The position numbers and the translations under genes are program-made. The notes below the pieces were generated by a model that saw only the letters and a list, made by a program, of their open reading frames with translations, was not told the origin of the DNA and did no database searches. A stretch of DNA of 64,000 nucleotides from Sphingobacterium thalpophilum (GTDB lineage: Bacteria > Bacteroidota > Bacteroidia > Sphingobacteriales > Sphingobacteriaceae), in the NCBI RefSeq assembly GCF_901482695.1, contig NZ_LR590484.1, positions 4,650,001-4,714,000 on the forward strand, written 5' to 3'. Positions 25,508 to 35,308 of this stretch are shown one piece after another. How positions within the stretch are numbered: the stretch's first letter is position 1; every line of letters begins with the position of its first letter.

Positions 25508-26869
25508 ATGGAAAATCAGCTTTTAAAAGGAGCAAAGGACTATTTTAATGAGGAGGTTCTGAGCCGCCTTAGTCAGCATCTGCATCAGGATAAGGAACAG
25601 GTAAAACAGGGCGTGGACGCTGTTGTGCCAGCCTTGTTCTTAGGTCTAGGTCAACAGGCGGAAAGCGGCGGTATTGCAGGTATTTTAGATCGTGCGAAAC
25701 AGCATTTTGCGGGATTTGACTTCGATAATCTCTTTGGTGGCAATTCGTCTGCTACGCAAGAAACTGAAGTGCCTGCCGCGGAGTCGGGCGGCATGCTCAG
25801 TTCTATATTGGGCGGCGGGCTCGAAACGGTATTGAGCAGCTTGGGAGGCTATCTCGGCTTTAGCGGTTCGGTCATACAGCAGCTGATGCAGGTGTCGCTT
25901 CCTGCTGTCTTTTCCAGTCTGACGAATAAAGGGCAGAATTGGGACACCAGCGCCATAACCCAGCATTTGCGGGAAAATAAAGCGTCGTTTGCCGCTGCTG
26001 TGCCGGCCGGTCTGGGCCTGGGGGCATTTGGGAAGTTATTTGATGGTGGGGTCTTTTCGGCTCCCGATGAACCTGTCTCCAACATCGGAGCAACAGCAGG
26101 CGATTCTGGCAGTATATCTGGAGGGGCTGGCAGAATAGATCCCGCAACAGAATTGGGCGCGCATAAGGAACCGCTGTCTCTGCCGAGGTCGGATGACGCA
26201 AAAGCGGCAATGACGACGGCAAATTCCTCGGGCGGTGGCTGGTGGAAGATTGTGGTTGCGTTGATTGTTGTGGCCGTGCTATGGTTTTTATTTGGCAAAG
26301 GCTGCAGTGGTGGCAAAAAGGATGGTGCAACAGATACCAGCACAAATCAGGTGCAGCTTGATTCGGGAGCGGTCGCCGGCACGAATCCATCTACGCCTGC
26401 GCGCCAGCAGCTTGATGTGGATTTGCCGGATGGCAGTAAGTTAACCGCTTTTAAAGGTGGTATCGAAGACCGTCTGGTGCAGTTTCTGAAATCCGATTAT
26501 ATGGCCCTAGGTGAAGATTCCTTAAAGAATACTTGGTTTGATTTTGACAATCTCAATTTTGAAACCGGAACCGCAAAGGTTTTACCTGAGAGCGAGGTGC
26601 AGCTCCGCAATTTGGTTGCCATCCTCAAGTCTTTTCCCGCTGCGCATGTCAAAATCGGTGGGTATACCGACAGGACGGGCAATGAGGAATATAATAAAAA
26701 ACTGTCGTTGGACCGTGCCAACGCTGTAAAAGATTATCTTGATAAATCGGGACTTGCTAAACAGGTTGTCGGGGCGGAAGGATATGGTTCGCAATTTGCG
26801 AAGTATCCTGCAGACGCTCCTGAAGCAGACCGGATATTGGACCGGCACGTTTCGGTCAGTGTACGATAA
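25508..26869 (+). CDS. DUF937 / OmpA-family fusion protein
   Basis: 453 residues with three parts. Residues about 1-190 are a DUF937 (YidB-like) region with repeated helices and glycine-rich loops. One transmembrane helix lies at about 243-262 (GWWKIVVALIVVAVLWFLFG). The C-terminal OmpA domain (about 345-453) has GGYTDRTGNEEYNKKLSLDRA, where Asp and Arg bind the peptidoglycan peptide. The protein should be anchored in the inner membrane with its OmpA domain in the periplasm and the DUF937 part in the cytoplasm. DUF937 has no proven role. Confidence 0.85.
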   Translation: MENQLLKGAKDYFNEEVLSRLSQHLHQDKEQVKQGVDAVVPALFLGLGQQAESGGIAGILDRAKQHFAGFDFDNLFGGNSSATQETEVPAAESGGMLSSILGGGLETVLSSLGGYLGFSGSVIQQLMQVSLPAVFSSLTNKGQNWDTSAITQHLRENKASFAAAVPAGLGLGAFGKLFDGGVFSAPDEPVSNIGATAGDSGSISGGAGRIDPATELGAHKEPLSLPRSDDAKAAMTTANSSGGGWWKIVVALIVVAVLWFLFGKGCSGGKKDGATDTSTNQVQLDSGAVAGTNPSTPARQQLDVDLPDGSKLTAFKGGIEDRLVQFLKSDYMALGEDSLKNTWFDFDNLNFETGTAKVLPESEVQLRNLVAILKSFPAAHVKIGGYTDRTGNEEYNKKLSLDRANAVKDYLDKSGLAKQVVGAEGYGSQFAKYPADAPEADRILDRHVSVSVR

Positions 26870-26965
26870 CGTTTTTGGATCTGCTGCACAGGCAGCAAGA
26901 TACGTCGTGCTGCCGTACAGGCTGAATGCCCTGCGGTGGACTGTTGTGCGATTTTAGGCCCCAAC

Positions 26966-27014
26966 AAAAAGGGGAGCGGTATCCTCCTGATGGCCGGATG
27001 CCGCTCCTTTTTTT
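26966..27014. terminator. Terminator after the DUF937/OmpA gene
   Basis: GGAGCGG (26973-26979) and CCGCTCC (27001-27007) form the stem base with As before and seven Ts after, shared with the convergent porin gene. Confidence 0.75.
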
Positions 27015-27103
27015 GTATTACTGACTCCATGCGCTGTACTGCATGTGCTATTTTATCTTGAACAAATAGCAGCTGGGTATATACTTACGTCGATAAGTGT
27101 GAT

Positions 27104-28156
27104 TTAGAAGCTATACACACAGGCTAATAAAAATTGGCCAGCAGATTTGGTCGGAGAAAGATCATTTTTAATAAATTTTTCCCGGTTGCTTCTGTCTATC
27201 CGTACTTCCGGAATAAATTTAAACCCGTGATAATTATATTCTGCAGTTAGTGTCGTTGCCAACATATTGGCGCTTTCAATACCATTGGCTTCCTCTTTAT
27301 GAGTCTGGAAAAACTCTTCACGAAGTCCCAGTCCGAAGTGCTCAGAGAAATGGTAGCGTGGATAAAGCGCTACGCCGGTATAGCCACCATCATCCCTTTT
27401 TTTGTAATGAGTGGCATTCAGGCCTAAATAAAATTTAGACGTAAAGTCGTAATTGCCTACAAAATCAACAAGAGTTCCCGAGCTATAGTTTGATTTGCCG
27501 CCGGCTGAAGATCCTGTCAGGAAGTTGAGGTAAAAGCTACCTTTCTCGTTTGGTCTGTACGTTAACTGGGAACCAACATGAGAAACGCCGTTCATGTCCT
27601 GATAGACATTCCAGTCATTAAAAATACCGACCATTAGCGCAAACTTATCGGAGAAGCTATAGGTCGCTTTCAATCCGGCATCCTGGAAGGGGCCGGCGCC
27701 AAATAGATAGGAGGTGGAGTAATGAAAATTATATGTTGGAGAGATAACTTCAAATCCCACGAATGTACCCATAAAACCAGCTGTAAGATTGAGTTTGTCT
27801 GTAAGATTATATCCTATGTATAGATTCTGGATATGGAAACTGTTTTTATCATCTCCGGGCTGGCCATCGCCATTCATAATGGACCGGTATTGTCCGCGTG
27901 GGCCAAAAGAAAGTTCACCAACAAAAGAAGCTTTCTTGAAACTCTTTTTTAAGGCTAGATCAACCATTCCAATAGACACGGAATTGTTGTCTTCAGTAAA
28001 ATAGGTATTGATGTTTGGTTTGTTCTGGAAGTCATATTTCCAGTAAGTATCTACTGATCCTGATATTTCTAATGGTTTTTCTTTGTTATCTTCTTGTGAT
28101 TTTAGAGTTTTTACAGAAAATATCAAGAAAAATAGAATTAGATAGGTGTTTTTCAT
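27104..28156 (-). CDS. Outer-membrane beta-barrel porin (OmpL-like, bbp2 family)
   Basis: 350 residues with a signal peptide (ending LKSQ) and then alternating amphipathic strands to a terminal phenylalanine (ACVYSF). The start LEISGSVDTYWKYDFQNKPNINTYFTE, with SFHIQNLYIGYNLTDKLNLTAGFMGTFVGFE, is typical of the putative beta-barrel porin 2 (OmpL-like) family. It is divergent from amt across 258 bases, a pairing often linked to ammonium or nitrogen supply; a role as uptake pore is inference. Confidence 0.85.
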   Translation of the reverse strand: MKNTYLILFFLIFSVKTLKSQEDNKEKPLEISGSVDTYWKYDFQNKPNINTYFTEDNNSVSIGMVDLALKKSFKKASFVGELSFGPRGQYRSIMNGDGQPGDDKNSFHIQNLYIGYNLTDKLNLTAGFMGTFVGFEVISPTYNFHYSTSYLFGAGPFQDAGLKATYSFSDKFALMVGIFNDWNVYQDMNGVSHVGSQLTYRPNEKGSFYLNFLTGSSAGGKSNYSSGTLVDFVGNYDFTSKFYLGLNATHYKKRDDGGYTGVALYPRYHFSEHFGLGLREEFFQTHKEEANGIESANMLATTLTAEYNYHGFKFIPEVRIDRSNREKFIKNDLSPTKSAGQFLLACVYSF

Positions 28157-28314
28157 GTCTTTTTTGGTTTAAGTTTGATGTTTTTAATTTTATTTGTGTT
28201 TTAAAATGGCTGTTTTTAGGGTTTTTGTGTGGTTTTTGTATTTGTTTTTGTGAAATTATGTAAAAAAAATAACAAAAAATAATTTTTGATACTATTTTTT
28301 TAATAAAAAGAGTT

Positions 28315-28322
28315 TATATTTG
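28315..28322 (+). promoter_or_regulatory. -7 element of amt
   Basis: TATATTTG matches TAnnTTTG, 92 bases before the amt start, in a very AT-rich gap (28157-28414). The nearest TTTG upstream (28285-28288) is 26 bases away, longer than the usual spacer. Confidence 0.45.
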
Positions 28323-28414
28323 TCAAAACAATAAATGAGAAAGGGTTTTTGTTTTGTTTTTGTATTTTTTTAACAACTTTATTGATGTATTAATAAGCTA
28401 ATCAGTTTAAACAA

Positions 28415-29719
28415 ATGAAAAAAATTATTCCACTTTTGGTTCTTGTACTTTTGGGTGTACTAGGACTTTTATTTCCCTCCATAGATTTGACTGCACTTGA
28501 GAAAGTGGAGTTTGATACAGGAGATACCGCATGGCTGCTGACTTCGTCGGCATTGGTGCTGATCATGACTCCGGGACTGGCATTTTTTTACGGTGGTATG
28601 GTGAGCAAAAAGAATGTTATTTCGACCATGATGCAAAGTTTTATCTGCATGTGTCTGATGACTATTCTCTGGGTTATTTTCGGTTTCAGTTTGGCGTTTG
28701 GTGAAGATATTGGCGGTATTATCGGTAATCCCGCGACCTTTTTTATGATGAAAGGCACGCTTGGGGAGGTCGCATGGGGCGCTTTACCAACAATTCCGTT
28801 GGTGCTGTTTGCTATGTTCCAGCTGAAATTCGCGATTATTACGCCTGCGCTGATTACCGGTGCTTTTGCTGAACGGATTCGTTTCAATTCATATATGTTA
28901 TTTATTATTCTATTCGGAATTTTTATATATATGCCGCTAGCACATGCGACTTGGCATCCAGAAGGTATATTGGCAAAATTTGGCGTACTTGATTTTGCCG
29001 GGGGCACTGTAGTCCATATGTCCGCGGGTTGGGCAGCGTTGGCTGCGGCTATCTATTTAAAAGGGCGTAAGACGCAAACGCATAATCCGGCGCGTATTAC
29101 CTATGTTATTCTGGGCACAGCATTATTGTGGTTTGGCTGGTTTGGATTCAATGCAGGGTCAGCAGGAGGAGCCAATAGTCTGGCAGCTTATGCCTTTGCG
29201 ACGACGACGACGGCTTCAGCGATGGCGGCCATGGCCTGGATATTTGTGGATATCATCCGAGGCAAAAAACCATCCGCAATGGGCGCATGTATTGGCGCTG
29301 TCGTTGGACTTGTTGCCATTACACCGGCAGCTGGTTTTGTTAGTATACCGCATGCGATGGTCATTGGTTTAATTGCCGCGCTGGTCAGCAACCTGGTTGT
29401 CTATTTGCGCAGTAAAACCAGCATAGATGATACACTGGATGTGTTTCCATGTCATGGTGTAGGGGGGATGGTCGGTATGATACTGACTGGGGTGTTTGCG
29501 CATCACAATGTCAATCCGATTGTAGCTGACAATGGTCTATTCTTTGGTGAAACAAAGCTGTTTATCGTTCACACGGTAGCGCTATTTGCTGTGTCCTTCT
29601 TTGCCTTTGTAGGGTCTTTGATCCTTCTGAAGGTGACGGATCTCATTTCGCCTTTACGTGTTGAGGAAACGGAGGAAGAGCTGGGCCTTGATGTAACCCA
29701 GCACGCTGAAGCGCTCTAA
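28415..29719 (+). CDS. amt: Ammonium transporter (Amt/AmtB)
   Basis: 434 residues with about 11 membrane helices, the channel that conducts ammonia/ammonium across the inner membrane. Recognisable parts are the vestibule and gate helices (FYGGMVSKKNVISTMMQS), the Amt signature DFAGGTVVHMSAGWAALAAA including the first pore His, and the second pore His in DVFPCHGVGGMVG. The first segment is a probable cleaved signal or extra helix. No glnB (PII) gene is adjacent, unlike many bacteria, but the OmpL-like porin is divergent from it. Confidence 0.96.
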   Translation: MKKIIPLLVLVLLGVLGLLFPSIDLTALEKVEFDTGDTAWLLTSSALVLIMTPGLAFFYGGMVSKKNVISTMMQSFICMCLMTILWVIFGFSLAFGEDIGGIIGNPATFFMMKGTLGEVAWGALPTIPLVLFAMFQLKFAIITPALITGAFAERIRFNSYMLFIILFGIFIYMPLAHATWHPEGILAKFGVLDFAGGTVVHMSAGWAALAAAIYLKGRKTQTHNPARITYVILGTALLWFGWFGFNAGSAGGANSLAAYAFATTTTASAMAAMAWIFVDIIRGKKPSAMGACIGAVVGLVAITPAAGFVSIPHAMVIGLIAALVSNLVVYLRSKTSIDDTLDVFPCHGVGGMVGMILTGVFAHHNVNPIVADNGLFFGETKLFIVHTVALFAVSFFAFVGSLILLKVTDLISPLRVEETEEELGLDVTQHAEAL

Positions 29720-29740
29720 TACCGTTCTTTTTGAATAAGC

Positions 29741-29786
29741 AATCCCAAACAAAGCGTTGAAACTGCTTTGTTTGGGATTTTTTTTG
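29741..29786 (+). terminator. Terminator of amt
   Basis: A perfect 15-bp stem (AATCCCAAACAAAGC, 29741-29755, with 29765-29779) followed by a T-run. Confidence 0.88.
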
Positions 29787-29886
29787 CATTTTTGCTCTGT
29801 TTGGTTGTTCGTCACAAGGTCTGGAAATACGTCGCCCTGCAGTCTGAACACATTTTGGCCGAAAGGTTTTATAACGAGTTTTATTG

Positions 29887-30192
29887 ATGAAAGATGCTAT
29901 AAAAGAAACACTGCGTTCTGATTTTGAGAAAATGATGCGCCATTCATTACAGAAGAGTGGCGAATTTGGTTTCCACATATTCGGCGATTATGCTGTATCT
30001 GTTCTCAACTTTTATGTCGGCAGTTCGATTTTGTTGCCCGAAGATAAACATGAGGCGGCTTTATTTCTGGCAAATTTATACAATGCCGGTGTCAGAAACC
30101 GCATTAGCCAAAAGGACCTCCACGAGATTGCTGAGGTTGTGGCCGGGGATCCGACATTGAATTATCAGGTGATTGCTCCAATTTTTGACTAG
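29887..30192 (+). CDS. Hypothetical protein
   Basis: 101 residues, mixed alpha/beta by eye: a helix (ETLRSDFEKMMRHSLQKSG), two strands (FGFHIFGDYAVSVLNFYVGS) and helices (EDKHEAALFLANLYNAGV, SQKDLHEIAEVVAG). No family recognised. ATG 29887 follows a TTG at 29884. It faces the lipocalin gene with a 15-base gap and no terminator between them. Confidence 0.6.
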   Translation: MKDAIKETLRSDFEKMMRHSLQKSGEFGFHIFGDYAVSVLNFYVGSSILLPEDKHEAALFLANLYNAGVRNRISQKDLHEIAEVVAGDPTLNYQVIAPIFD

Positions 30193-30207
30193 CGTTTTGT
30201 CCAGACA

Positions 30208-30744
30208 TCAATGTTTTGTCCACACAAGCTTACCGGTTTCGTATCCGCATTGCAATGCATACGTTAAGAATTCATTTTTGATCTTATCCGGGATTTCGGT
30301 ATCTCTTCCTAAAATCCACATATAATCGAGGTTGTCGCCGAAAATAAGAGCGTATTTGTAATCTGGAGTTATTCTGACAATGTTATATCCGCTATAAAAT
30401 GGGCCGAAGAAAGATACCTTCAGGGCACCTTTCTGTGGCCCATTGACAAACTTTGCTTTGCCGAGAGATTGCTTCCAGCGTTCTTTTTCTTCGGAATACC
30501 CTTGATTGTTGACACGGATGCTTCCGTCCTTATTTTTACTGTATTCGGCCGTGACCTGACTGAGGCCTCTTTCCCATCGGAAGTCAAGACGGGCTATCTC
30601 ATACCATTTTCCGAGATATTTATCGAGGTTAAAAGGCTCGACGACATCAGGACGTGATACGACGGGTTTCAATGCATTGTAGGCCACAGTGCCAAGCGCC
30701 ACCGCACCAAGCAAGAGTAAAGACTTTTTCTTATCTAAGTTCAT
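30208..30744 (-). CDS. Lipocalin family protein (Blc-like)
   Basis: 178 residues. The lipocalin signature FNLDKYLGKWYEIARLDFRWERG (GxW motif) is at about 38-60, followed by eight predicted strands and YKYALIFGDNLDYMWILGRD, then a C-terminal helix. Bacterial Blc lipocalins bind lysophospholipids or fatty acids at the envelope. The N-terminal hydrophobic helix (SLLLLGAVALGTVAY) lacks a lipobox cysteine, so this one is membrane-anchored or secreted rather than a lipoprotein. The start at 30744 (MNLDKKK) is preferred over ATG 30774, which adds ten residues. Confidence 0.88.
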   Translation of the reverse strand: MNLDKKKSLLLLGAVALGTVAYNALKPVVSRPDVVEPFNLDKYLGKWYEIARLDFRWERGLSQVTAEYSKNKDGSIRVNNQGYSEEKERWKQSLGKAKFVNGPQKGALKVSFFGPFYSGYNIVRITPDYKYALIFGDNLDYMWILGRDTEIPDKIKNEFLTYALQCGYETGKLVWTKH

Positions 30745-30815
30745 TTTTTTTATCCTTTGTTGGTAAAACAACAATTTAAATAGCGTTATGGTTTAAGCAT
30801 CCCAAGCTATTTTCT

Positions 30816-30823
30816 TAATTTTG
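30816..30823 (+). promoter_or_regulatory. -7 element of the DUF4268 gene
   Basis: TAATTTTG matches TAnnTTTG 18 bases upstream of the start codon; TTTA 20 bases earlier is a weak -33. Confidence 0.45.
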
Positions 30824-30841
30824 TGACTTAAAAATAGAAAT

Positions 30842-31303
30842 GTGTACTCTAGAGAGGAAGTAAAGCAGATAAAACAACTATTCTGGACTAAGTTTGGCCA
30901 ATTTATGGTTTTGCACCCGTCAGCGGACAGGGAGAAAGTGAACTGGGTTAACTACAAAACCGGAATTAAGCACTTGTACTTCAGGATGGATGCTGACAAA
31001 AACGAGGCGAAGATTGCGATCAGCTGGTCACAGCCGGATGCTGGAATCCGTGCTTTGATGGCGGAGCAATTTATGCAATTCAAGGCTGTGCTCCACGCGA
31101 TTCTAGGAGAAGAATGGACATGGGAAATGGATGGCCATGATGAATATGGCAGACCGGTATGTCAGATTTACACGGTACTGGAAGGACACAGTATTTTCGA
31201 TGAATCAGAATGGGGCACACTGATCTCATTTTTTAAATCGAGAATTATTGCGCTGGATGAATTTTGGTCGGACGCAAAATATGCTTTCAATATTTTCAAA
31301 TAA
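30842..31303 (+). CDS. DUF4268 domain-containing protein
   Basis: 153 residues (starting at GTG or ATG near 30842), matching DUF4268: REEVKQIKQLFWTKFGQFM, then WVNYKTGIKHLYFRMDADKNEAKIAISWS and FDESEWGTLISFFKSRIIALDEFW. The fold resembles PD-(D/E)XK-linked C-terminal domains found beside restriction-like proteins, but as a stand-alone gene its function is unknown. The S1/P1 nuclease gene begins 17 bases later, so they are probably co-transcribed. Confidence 0.8.
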   Translation: MYSREEVKQIKQLFWTKFGQFMVLHPSADREKVNWVNYKTGIKHLYFRMDADKNEAKIAISWSQPDAGIRALMAEQFMQFKAVLHAILGEEWTWEMDGHDEYGRPVCQIYTVLEGHSIFDESEWGTLISFFKSRIIALDEFWSDAKYAFNIFK

Positions 31304-31320
31304 TTATAATAGATAGAACA

Positions 31321-32115
31321 ATGAAAAAAATGATTAAGGGGATGCTTGCTCTCGTGTTGTGTTTTCAGCTTTCATCGGTATTCGCCTGGGGGACGATCGG
31401 GCACCGTGTCGTGGCCGAAATAGCTGAACGCCATTTGAATAAAAAAGCAAAGAAGAAGATTGGAAAAATCATTGGACAGCAGAAATTGGCTTATTGGGCG
31501 AATTGGGGTGATTTCATTAAATCAGACCCAAGGCCAGAATTTAAAAAGCTTGGCAATTCTCATTTTATCAATTTAAATGCAAACTTGCCCTGGGCCGAGT
31601 TCCAGTTGGGCTTGGATAATTCTGCAGATGAAAATTTGTATAAGACAGCTATCCATTTGGAGAAATCTTTCGCAGATAAAACAATCTCTATGGAACAGCA
31701 AAAACAGAATCTCTACTTCCTGATCCATATTTTAGGGGATGCACATCAGCCCATGCATGTCAGTAGGGCAGAAGATCAGGGCGGAAATAAAATTGAAGTA
31801 AGCTGGTTCGGAAAGAAATCGAATATCCATCGTGTTTGGGATAGCGATTTGGTGGACAATGAGAAATACAGCTATACGGAATACGCGACGGTGCTTGACG
31901 TCAGAAGCAAAGAGGAGAACAAAGAGCTTGCGGCGGGAGAACTGTCCAACTGGCTGTACGAGTCTAACCAGCTTGCTGAGAAAATTTATGCGGATGTAGC
32001 CAATAATGCTAACTTATCGTACTCCTATGTTTACCAGAACAAGGATGTTATGGAGCAATGTTTGTTGAAGGGCGGGCTGCGGCTTGCTAAGGTGCTTAAT
32101 CGTATTTTTGGATAA
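31321..32115 (+). CDS. S1/P1 family nuclease
   Basis: 264 residues with a signal peptide (ending VFA) whose cleavage leaves Trp as residue 1 of the mature protein (WGTIGHRVVAEIA), as required because the N-terminal Trp binds zinc in this family. Further zinc ligands are in NWGDFIKSD, FLIHILGDAHQPMHV and NIHRVWDSDLVD. It should be a secreted or periplasmic zinc-dependent nuclease acting on single-stranded DNA and RNA, useful for nucleotide scavenging. Start 31321 is chosen for the signal peptide; an upstream start would overlap DUF4268. Confidence 0.93.
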   Translation: MKKMIKGMLALVLCFQLSSVFAWGTIGHRVVAEIAERHLNKKAKKKIGKIIGQQKLAYWANWGDFIKSDPRPEFKKLGNSHFINLNANLPWAEFQLGLDNSADENLYKTAIHLEKSFADKTISMEQQKQNLYFLIHILGDAHQPMHVSRAEDQGGNKIEVSWFGKKSNIHRVWDSDLVDNEKYSYTEYATVLDVRSKEENKELAAGELSNWLYESNQLAEKIYADVANNANLSYSYVYQNKDVMEQCLLKGGLRLAKVLNRIFG

Positions 32116-32141
32116 CTTTGCCTCCGATATCATCAGGACTT

Positions 32142-32175
32142 GGCCGTGTCAGAAATTTTTGATACGGCCTTTTTT
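32142..32175 (+). terminator. Terminator of the S1/P1 nuclease gene
   Basis: GGCCGTGTC (32142-32150) pairs with GATACGGCC (32161-32169) with one G-U pair, followed by six Ts. The remaining bases to 32397 show no gene. Confidence 0.8.
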
Positions 32176-32397
32176 CTGCGGTTCCATTTTTTTTATACTC
32201 TTTCCTTAGCCTTCGGCGTGCCAAGTGAGCTCTACGGGATAAGAACCCTCTGACTGTGTTTGGCGCGTCAGTGCTTGTGAAGGCTTGAAGGATTTTTGCT
32301 TATTGTGCCTTACGGCCGATAAAATTCTATAATTTCTATTTACCTTTAAACCAAGTGTGGGCTTTATTTGTTTCACTTTTATAATCGCCGGTGTTTC

Positions 32398-34185
32398 ATG
32401 ACTATTCTACAGCTGTTTAAAAAAATAATTCCTTTTGCCCGTCCGTACCGCAGATTGATCATTTACACCCTACTGTTGACTGTCGTTGGGTCATTTGCCG
32501 CACAGATCAATGCATTTATTCTCCGCTACACAGTGGATTCGATCAACGCGCTGATGATCGCCAAGGAACTATTGTCCAAAGGGCTGTATATTGTCGGTAT
32601 CATCAGTTTTGTGCTGATGCTTAAAGAGGTAGTCTATGCCTTAGTGCAGTTTGGGCAGAAATTTTATGGCGAGAAATTACGGATTTATATTGCGCGGGAT
32701 TTTTCACAGGCGATTGTCAGCCGCGTCCTGAGCTATAAACTTGCATTTTATACCTCTTCGGACAACGAAAGCGGAAAGCTGGCGACGCGAATCGATGCGG
32801 GCATTAGTTCATTGACCCGCTTGGTCCAAAATTTCTTTATTGATATTCTACCGCTATTTGCCAATGCTATCATTGCGTTGGCTTGCATGTTTTATGCCAA
32901 TGTCTATGTCGGTCTAGTGGGGCTGGCGGTGATCCCGTTATATCTTTACATCAGCCAGTCACAGGCAACAAAACTTTCGGGTTTTAGGCGGCAGATGCGA
33001 AACTACCGTGAATCAAAAAACAATCGTATCATTAGTTTGATTGATTCTATTTTGGTTATCAAGTCGTTTGTCCGCGAACCTGAAGAGGCTGCCCGGCACG
33101 AAAAGATTCAGTTTGAAATGACGGAAAATCAGATGCAGACCCGTAAAACGAGTTTCCTATATGATAGCATCAAAAATTTTGTCGAACAAATTGCAGTAGT
33201 CATCATTATCGTATTGACAGCCTATCTGGTATTGTCAGCACAGATGAGTATTGGCGCGATCATGTTTCATATTATGCTGTTTAATAACGTGTCGGCACCG
33301 ATTCGGCAATTGCACCGCATTTATGACGAAGTAAACGATGCGCTGATCTACTCTGAATCCTTTTTTGAGATTTTGGAAGCGGATGAACAGATCGAATCGA
33401 GAGGCACTAACCGTCCAGCACGCATTAAGGGGAATCTGGAATTGAAAAATGTATCTTTTGCATATCCCAATGGTACATTGGCTTTGAAAAATGTGAATTT
33501 TTCGATACGGCACAACGAAATTACGGCTTTGGTAGGCCTCAGTGGAGCGGGTAAGAGTACAGTGATCAATCTGCTGGACAAATTTTATGAGCCTTCGCGC
33601 GGACAGATAATTCTGGACGGCGTGGACCTGGCCGATTATGACACGGCATATCTGCGCGAACATGTCGGCATGGTACTACAACGTAATCATATCTTTAAAG
33701 GGACGATATACGAGAACATCGCCTACGGTAAAATAGGGAGTTCAAAAGAAGAAATTGTCGAGGCAGCCAAGAAAGCCTATATTCATCAACAGATTATGGA
33801 ATTACCAAAAGGATATGAGTCGGATGCTCAGCTACTATCGGGGGGACAGCAGCAGCGTATTGCCATTGCGCGCCTGTTTTTGAAAAATCCTCCCATTATC
33901 TTCTTGGACGAACCTACGGCTAATCTGGATGCTATTGCTACTGAACAGATCAAAAACAGTCTGGATGCCATTAAAAGGGACCGTACGGTCATCATTGTTT
34001 CACATAGCATATCGCAAATTATCGATTCGAATATGATTGTAGTGATGGAGAGGGGGCGGGTCGTTGAGCAGGGCAAGCATGAGGATCTCTATGCTCGCAA
34101 AGGCACGTATTACGCTATATTTTCTGCGATGGCAAATAGTTTGAACCTCGGTAAGATCAGCAAGACACTTTCCTTCGACAAATGA
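32398..34185 (+). CDS. ABC transporter, fused permease/ATPase (exporter type)
   Basis: 595 residues. Residues about 1-310 form the six-helix exporter membrane domain; the ATPase domain follows with VGLSGAGKST (Walker A), the Q loop, LLSGGQQQRIAIARLFLKNPPIIFLDEPTANLD (signature and Walker B) and the H loop VSHS. It works as a homodimer or heterodimer half-transporter of the MsbA/multidrug class. No partner half-gene is adjacent, so a homodimer is likely. ATG 32398 is preferred; upstream residues to 32368 would start at TTG and are not conserved in this family. Confidence 0.9.
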   Translation: MTILQLFKKIIPFARPYRRLIIYTLLLTVVGSFAAQINAFILRYTVDSINALMIAKELLSKGLYIVGIISFVLMLKEVVYALVQFGQKFYGEKLRIYIARDFSQAIVSRVLSYKLAFYTSSDNESGKLATRIDAGISSLTRLVQNFFIDILPLFANAIIALACMFYANVYVGLVGLAVIPLYLYISQSQATKLSGFRRQMRNYRESKNNRIISLIDSILVIKSFVREPEEAARHEKIQFEMTENQMQTRKTSFLYDSIKNFVEQIAVVIIIVLTAYLVLSAQMSIGAIMFHIMLFNNVSAPIRQLHRIYDEVNDALIYSESFFEILEADEQIESRGTNRPARIKGNLELKNVSFAYPNGTLALKNVNFSIRHNEITALVGLSGAGKSTVINLLDKFYEPSRGQIILDGVDLADYDTAYLREHVGMVLQRNHIFKGTIYENIAYGKIGSSKEEIVEAAKKAYIHQQIMELPKGYESDAQLLSGGQQQRIAIARLFLKNPPIIFLDEPTANLDAIATEQIKNSLDAIKRDRTVIIVSHSISQIIDSNMIVVMERGRVVEQGKHEDLYARKGTYYAIFSAMANSLNLGKISKTLSFDK

Positions 34186-34209
34186 TCCGTCGGCACACAC
34201 TTGGCAGCT

Positions 34210-35148
34210 TCAGCCTGACCGGCTATGGAGAATCATTCCGGCGACTACCAGAACAATACCTGCGCAGGAATATATATTGGGGAATACAGCATGTAGCAGG
34301 ATAATCTCCCCAAAAAGGGTAAAAATTACTTCCGCGGCCTGCGTTGCCTCGACGGCGGCAAGCGCATTGTGGTTGGTATGCACCATATCTGTAGCGGTGA
34401 AAAATAGCAAGGTGGCAACAATACCTGAGAATAGGGCAACCATGGCTGTCTGAAAAAGTTGCTGATTCGTCGGCCAGCCACTTTCAACATATGCAAAAGA
34501 ACTCAATATAATCCAAAAGGGCATACTACAGAGCGTCATGCCCAGTGTGCGCTGGAAAGCATCCAGCCTGTTGCCTGTTATGTTCATCATTTGGCGGTTG
34601 CCCAGAGGATAGGCTATGGCTCCGACCAATACTGGAATGCTTCCGAGTAATATTGAACGCAGAGAAGTACGCTGGGCTTCGGTAATCTGCATGAGAAGAA
34701 TGCCTATAAATATTATAAGCGAAAAGAGAAGCGACCCTTTGGATATGGCCCTTCGTTGCCCTTTCTTTTCCAGTAAGGGGCCTATAAACATACCGGCAAT
34801 AATCGTAAATTCGAAGGTGCTTGCAACCAGCCAGGAGGGGCCATAACTTGCTCCAAATGTCAGGGTGGCATAGAATAGTCCGAAACCTACCGTACTCCAA
34901 AGTAGCCATTTTCCGACATTGGCTTTTATTTCATTCAAAAGGCCAGACAGATTGCCTCTCAAACAGACTATAATGAATAACACCGGCAGCATCCAGATAA
35001 AACGGAGCGCAGCCGTCCACTGCCAGCTGCCACCTGATACAGCCATAATACGGTTGAGCACAAAGGTGCTGGCGAAGAAAAAGGCCGCAAGGATACCTAA
35101 GAAAAGTGCTGTACGTTTACTTTTTTTTGTTGTAAATTGGAATGGCAT
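34210..35148 (-). CDS. EmrE-like multidrug efflux family (DMT superfamily) protein
   Basis: 312 residues with about ten hydrophobic helices in two repeats, the DMT exporter layout. The first helix region (RTALFLGILAAFFFASTFVLNRIMAVSGGSWQWTAALRF) matches the multidrug resistance efflux transporter family PF13536. Substrate unknown. The start at 35148 (MPFQFTTKK) gives the expected short cytoplasmic N-terminus; the frame is open to 35220 but that adds an unlikely 24-residue extension. Convergent with the ABC exporter. Confidence 0.82.
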   Translation of the reverse strand: MPFQFTTKKSKRTALFLGILAAFFFASTFVLNRIMAVSGGSWQWTAALRFIWMLPVLFIIVCLRGNLSGLLNEIKANVGKWLLWSTVGFGLFYATLTFGASYGPSWLVASTFEFTIIAGMFIGPLLEKKGQRRAISKGSLLFSLIIFIGILLMQITEAQRTSLRSILLGSIPVLVGAIAYPLGNRQMMNITGNRLDAFQRTLGMTLCSMPFWIILSSFAYVESGWPTNQQLFQTAMVALFSGIVATLLFFTATDMVHTNHNALAAVEATQAAEVIFTLFGEIILLHAVFPNIYSCAGIVLVVAGMILHSRSG

Positions 35149-35308
35149 AAATAAATAGGACGTATGTTTATTTGCTTCTGTGAAAGTAAGCAAATGCATG
35201 TTCATTTCGAAATGAAACAAAAAGTAATTGATTTTTATGGCGATTTTCTCATTTAAAATTCCTTATTTTGCCTAATCAATAAAACAAGTAGTAAGAAAAT
35301 TAATCAAG

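Noticed and set aside
29188..29391. Minus-strand ORF inside amt
   Set aside because: Antisense shadow with low-complexity Ala/Thr/Pro composition, no start context and no known domain.
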